Shown piece after piece: positions 60,887 to 64,000 of a DNA stretch of 64,000 nt (position 1 is its first letter; every line of letters starts with the position of its first letter). A model generated the notes under the pieces. The model saw only the letters and a program-made list of their open reading frames with translations, was not told the DNA's origin and searched no databases. The position numbers and the translations under genes are program-made. The DNA comes from Salipiger profundus (lineage in GTDB: Bacteria > Pseudomonadota > Alphaproteobacteria > Rhodobacterales > Rhodobacteraceae), in NCBI RefSeq assembly GCF_001969385.1, contig NZ_CP014796.1, positions 310,001 through 374,000 of the forward strand, given 5' to 3'.

Positions 60887-62599
60887 ATGACATGGCAAAA
60901 AGACAAACCTCAGACAGCAGCAGGCGCGCCGGGCGCGCTGCGGGAGACGTCCCGGGCGCGGCTCGCCGCGCTTGCGGATGCCGAGGTGCTGATCCTGGGC
61001 GGAGGCGTGAACGGCGTTGCCACGCTGCGCGAGCTCGCGCTCAACGGCGTCTCCTGCGTGCTGCTGGACAGTGGCGACTTCGCAAGCGGCGCAAGCGGCG
61101 CCTCGAGCCGGATGGCGCATGGCGGGCTGCGCTACCTGGAAGGGCGCGAGTTCCGCCTCGTCGCTGAATCCGCCCGCGAGCGGAACCGCCTGATCGCCAA
61201 TGCCGGCCATCTCGTGAAACCACTGAAGATCACCGTGCCCCTCGAACACCTCGTTTCGGGCATCGTAGGCTCGGTGACACGGTTCCTTGGCCTGTCGCGT
61301 CGTAGCGGTCCGCTCTCCCTTGCCGCGCTCGAGGGGGCCTTGCGCCTCTACGAAGCCTATGGCCGTCGCGAACACCCCCTCCCCGCCCATCGGACCCTCC
61401 TGCGGCGCGAGCGTTTTCCCGCAGGTCTTTCGCCGCGTACCCGTGCCGTCGTCACCTATTACGATGGCCAGATCACCCAGCCCGAAGGCCTGATGTTCGA
61501 GATGATCGCCGAGGCCATGGCGCAGGGACCGCACGTCGCAGTGCTGAACCATGCGACGTGGCACCGCGAAGACGGCCAGTTCGTCGTCGGCGACAGCTTC
61601 GGTCGCGAGGTCTGGCGGCTCGCACCGAAGGTGGTGGTGAATGCCACCGGCGCCGCGATCGACCGGGTGAACGCGGAGCTGGGCGGTGAAACGCACTATC
61701 TCCGCGGGGTGAAGGGGGCGCATCTCGTGCTCGACAACCCTGAGCTGCATGCCCGCATGAACGGCCACGCCTTCTACTTCGACGATGGCACCGGGCGCAT
61801 GATCATCACCCTTCCCGTGGGCGACAACGTGCTGGCCGGTACCACAGAGGTCGAGACCAACGACCCCGGGGACCGACACATCGCGGAAGACGAAATCGGC
61901 TACCTGCTGCGGGCCATGGACGGGCTTTTCTCCGACATCCCGGTGACCTCGGAGCAGATCGTTTCGATGACCACGGGCATTCGCCCGCTGCGGCGCAGCG
62001 ACGGCTCGGTCACGAGCGCTGCGCGCGACCATGCGCTCGAAGAGAACCGCTTTGCCGGGCTCGACGCGCCGGTCCTGTCCCTCGTGGGCGGCAAGTGGAC
62101 CACCTTCCGCGCCTTCGGGGAAGAAACAGCGGACCGCGCCCTTGCACTGCTCGGACGGGACAGGAAGGTCTCGACGGCCAGCCGGCGCTACCCGGGGGCC
62201 GCACCCTGCTCTGCGGACGACCTCGCCCGCGAAACCGGCGTCGCGCCGGTGCTGGCAGAACGACTTGTGACCCGATACGGCGCCCTGGCGCGCGCGCTGG
62301 CACCATTGTGCACCGGGGCCGGCGCCATGCCGCTGACCGGCGCCTCTCTGTATTGTCGCGGCGAGATCGTCTGGGCCATTCGTGAACGCGGCGCGCAGCG
62401 GATCGAGGACATCGTCCTGCGACGGAGCCGCCTGACCTTCGGACAGGGGCTGCGCGACGACACGCTCGCAGATCTGGCCGGGATCCTTCAGGCCGAAACC
62501 GGTCGTCCGCACGCGGACATCGCCGCCGAGGTGGAAGCGGTCCGCGCGGATCCCCGGCTGATGGGTATGCGCACCCGGTCCGGGGAGGACGCGGCATGA
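60887..62599 (+). CDS. Glycerol-3-phosphate dehydrogenase/oxidase family protein (GlpD-like)
   Basis: 570 residues. FAD-binding DAEVLILGGGVNGVATLRELALNGVSCVLLDSGDFASGASGASSRMAHGGLRYLE is the classic GlpD start; VVTYYDGQITQPEGL, GVKGAHLVLDN, NVLAGTTEVETNDPGD and GIRPLRRSD follow, and VLSLVGGKWTTFRAFGEETAD near 400. The C-terminal DAO_C-like helical domain is present. The four-base overlap with an FGGY kinase suggests a pathway kinase then dehydrogenase: glycerol, or an erythritol-like polyol phosphate. The latter is raised because the kinase is not a close glycerol kinase. Confidence 0.88.
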   Translation: MTWQKDKPQTAAGAPGALRETSRARLAALADAEVLILGGGVNGVATLRELALNGVSCVLLDSGDFASGASGASSRMAHGGLRYLEGREFRLVAESARERNRLIANAGHLVKPLKITVPLEHLVSGIVGSVTRFLGLSRRSGPLSLAALEGALRLYEAYGRREHPLPAHRTLLRRERFPAGLSPRTRAVVTYYDGQITQPEGLMFEMIAEAMAQGPHVAVLNHATWHREDGQFVVGDSFGREVWRLAPKVVVNATGAAIDRVNAELGGETHYLRGVKGAHLVLDNPELHARMNGHAFYFDDGTGRMIITLPVGDNVLAGTTEVETNDPGDRHIAEDEIGYLLRAMDGLFSDIPVTSEQIVSMTTGIRPLRRSDGSVTSAARDHALEENRFAGLDAPVLSLVGGKWTTFRAFGEETADRALALLGRDRKVSTASRRYPGAAPCSADDLARETGVAPVLAERLVTRYGALARALAPLCTGAGAMPLTGASLYCRGEIVWAIRERGAQRIEDIVLRRSRLTFGQGLRDDTLADLAGILQAETGRPHADIAAEVEAVRADPRLMGMRTRSGEDAA

Positions 62600-64000
62600 G
62601 CGGGGATCTCATCATCGCCATCGACGCCGGCGGCACAGCGGTCAAGGTCGTCGCCTTCGACCTGCAGGGCAATGCCTTCGCCTCGGAAACCGCGGATGTC
62701 GAGACGGTGCACCACGCCGACGGGCGGGTCGAGCGTGATGTCGCTGGCTTCTGGCAGGGCACGGTCTCGGCGCTGCGCCGGATCGTGGCGGATTGTGCCG
62801 GGCACCGGATCGCGGGCATCGGCTGCACCGGCTTCGGCAACGGCATCTTCCTCGTGGACGAGAACGGCCACGGCACGCGCCCCGGCATCGTTTCGGTGGA
62901 CCACCGTGCACAGCCGCTGGTGGACGAGCTCGAAACCGAGGGCACCGCGCCGGCCATCGCGGGCATCACCGGGAACCGAATCTGGGGCGGACAGACCCTC
63001 ATGCAGGTGGCGCAGCTTGCGCGCACCGAGCCCGAGGTCATGGCGCGCACCCGCTGGGCACTGGCCTGCAAGGACCTGATCCGCCTGCGGCTGACCGGCG
63101 AGGCCCTGACCGACCCGACCGAGGCCAGCGGCGGCGGAATGATGGACATTGCGCGCGGCGGCTATGCCACCGAGGCGTTCGAACGGATCGGCCTTGCCCC
63201 GCATGGCCACCGCCTGCCCCGGATCGTCGCGAGCGACAGCATCGCCGGCCGCGTCTCGGCCGCCGCCGCCGCAGAGACCGGCCTGCCCGAAGGCACGCCC
63301 GTCGCGGGCTCGATGATGGACGTGGCCGCCTGCTCCCTCGGGGCCGGGGCCGTGGATGCGCCGGTGCTCACCATGATCGCCGGGACCTGGTCGATCAACA
63401 GCCTCGAGAGCGGCCCGCCCACCGGCGAAGGCGTTCCGATCCTCAACATGCACTACCGTGGTGCCGGGAAGCGACTGATTGCCGAGGGCAGCCCCTGCTC
63501 GGCGGCCAACCTCGGCTGGTTCCTCGACACTGCCATGGGAAAGCGTGTCACGGTCGACGAGGCCAATGCGCTGGTCGCCGCAAGCCCCGCTGCGACCCGG
63601 CGCTGCCAGTTCCTGCCCTATGTCTTCGGCCCCGAGCCCCGGCGCGGCGGCTTCGTCGACATGGGCGCGACGGACGACCTGGGCTCGATGCTGAGAGCGA
63701 TCTACGAGGGCGTGGCCTTTCAGTCCCGTCGCCACGCCGAGCACGCCGTGGCGCTGACCGGGCGTCCCTTTCCGCCGACGATCCGACTGGCCGGAGGCGC
63801 GGCGAAGTCGCCGGTCTGGGGACAGGTCTTCGCCGATATATGCCAACGGCCCGTGGAGGCCGTGCGCGCCCCGGAGGTGGGGGCCCTCGGCGCGGCGATC
63901 TGCGCGGCGGTGGCCTGCGGCGCCTATGCCGATCTCGGCGAGGCGAGCCGCGCCATGACCGGTGTTGCGCGCTGCCATACGCCGGACCCCGCGCTTGCCG
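62596..64000 (+). CDS. FGGY-family carbohydrate/polyol kinase, 3'-truncated by window edge
   Basis: At least 468 residues; the C-terminal end lies outside. N-terminal phosphate loop LIIAIDAGGTAVKVVAFDLQGN, then GCTGFGNGIFLVDENGH and RPGIVSVDHRA (catalytic Asp of FGGY kinases), TMIAGTWSINSLESG, and the C-terminal signature region RLAGGAAKSPVWGQVFADICQRPVE. GAGGTAVKVV in place of the GTTS of glycerol kinases, and SPCSAANLGWFLDT, resemble L-xylulose kinase-type members. Starts inside the stop of the GlpD-like gene (ATGA). Confidence 0.88.
   Translation, partial: MSGDLIIAIDAGGTAVKVVAFDLQGNAFASETADVETVHHADGRVERDVAGFWQGTVSALRRIVADCAGHRIAGIGCTGFGNGIFLVDENGHGTRPGIVSVDHRAQPLVDELETEGTAPAIAGITGNRIWGGQTLMQVAQLARTEPEVMARTRWALACKDLIRLRLTGEALTDPTEASGGGMMDIARGGYATEAFERIGLAPHGHRLPRIVASDSIAGRVSAAAAAETGLPEGTPVAGSMMDVAACSLGAGAVDAPVLTMIAGTWSINSLESGPPTGEGVPILNMHYRGAGKRLIAEGSPCSAANLGWFLDTAMGKRVTVDEANALVAASPAATRRCQFLPYVFGPEPRRGGFVDMGATDDLGSMLRAIYEGVAFQSRRHAEHAVALTGRPFPPTIRLAGGAAKSPVWGQVFADICQRPVEAVRAPEVGALGAAICAAVACGAYADLGEASRAMTGVARCHTPDPALA

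Overview
The window is 64 kb of very GC-rich chromosomal DNA that reads as a member of the Rhodobacteraceae (Roseobacter-type Alphaproteobacteria). Support comes from gene neighbourhoods typical of that family (ribB-ribH-nusB; hisD-UPF0262-phosphatase-...-infA-maf-rng-yacG; murA-DUF2948), an alphaproteobacterial SOS box (GTTC-N7-GTTC) in front of an MmcB-type gene, a tRNA-His with A73 and no extra G-1, and a 5-aminoimidazole-free but zinc-, urea- and polyol/solute-transport-rich accessory content. Genus assignment is not possible from sequence reading alone.

Layout. 1-3281: end of an rRNA methyltransferase gene, a small zinc-ribbon protein and the riboflavin/nusB operon. 3621-7026 (minus): a decayed RND efflux operon, with an intact TolC/OprM-type gene, a permease that has lost about three quarters of its length, and an adaptor gene with two in-frame amber codons. 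7346-11605: a small membrane protein, an unexplained pair (ClpP-like exported protein plus membrane coiled-coil protein), an SOS-controlled mmcB, small genes and tRNA-His. 11678-14757: zinc uptake (znuB, znuC, zur divergent from znuA with Zur-type operators between). 15010-18585: an LLM-family oxidoreductase and the 5-oxoprolinase operon pxpB-pxpC-pxpA. 18828-26593 (minus): PLP enzyme, yacG, rng, maf, infA, nitrilase, acetyltransferase, NTF2-like protein, phosphatase, UPF0262, hisD. 26742-30834: a dead cytochrome c gene, murA cluster, tRNA-Thr, a small exported protein and a diguanylate cyclase. 30863-32512: a ThDP enzyme.

32707-39274 is a nine-gene chemotaxis operon (STAS, cheY, cheA, cheW, cheR, cheY, an unknown helical protein, cheB with a degenerate receiver domain, cheD) without a receptor gene. 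39331-43358 (minus) is an Anbu operon: proteasome-like Anbu subunit, transglutaminase-like protein, alpha-E protein and circularly permuted ATP-grasp enzyme, a conserved but poorly understood peptide-ligase/peptidase system. 43832-50106 is the complete urea ABC transporter urtABCDE. 50429-56680 is an ABC transporter for a sugar-like solute with a GH63-like glycosidase inside the operon, consistent with uptake and cleavage of a glycosylated compatible solute. 56830-60033 holds a frameshifted FAD/SelD fusion gene convergent with and overlapping mnmH (2-selenouridine synthase). 60182-64000: tRNA-Phe, a lower-GC gene-poor stretch, a GlpD-family dehydrogenase and an FGGY sugar/polyol kinase that runs off the end.

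The most striking non-coding feature is a dispersed intergenic repeat, present at seven loci in both orientations. Each copy has a conserved head (CTTCTTCTGGCC, then AAATATCC and GGGGGTGAAT) followed by one to three hairpins. The first hairpin changes sequence between copies while keeping its pairing, so the element looks like a selected structured RNA or DNA module. It occurs inside two transport operons as well as between transcription units. Several genes are broken (adaptor, RND permease, cytochrome c, selD), so this strain has been shedding functions or the assembly holds errors at those points.
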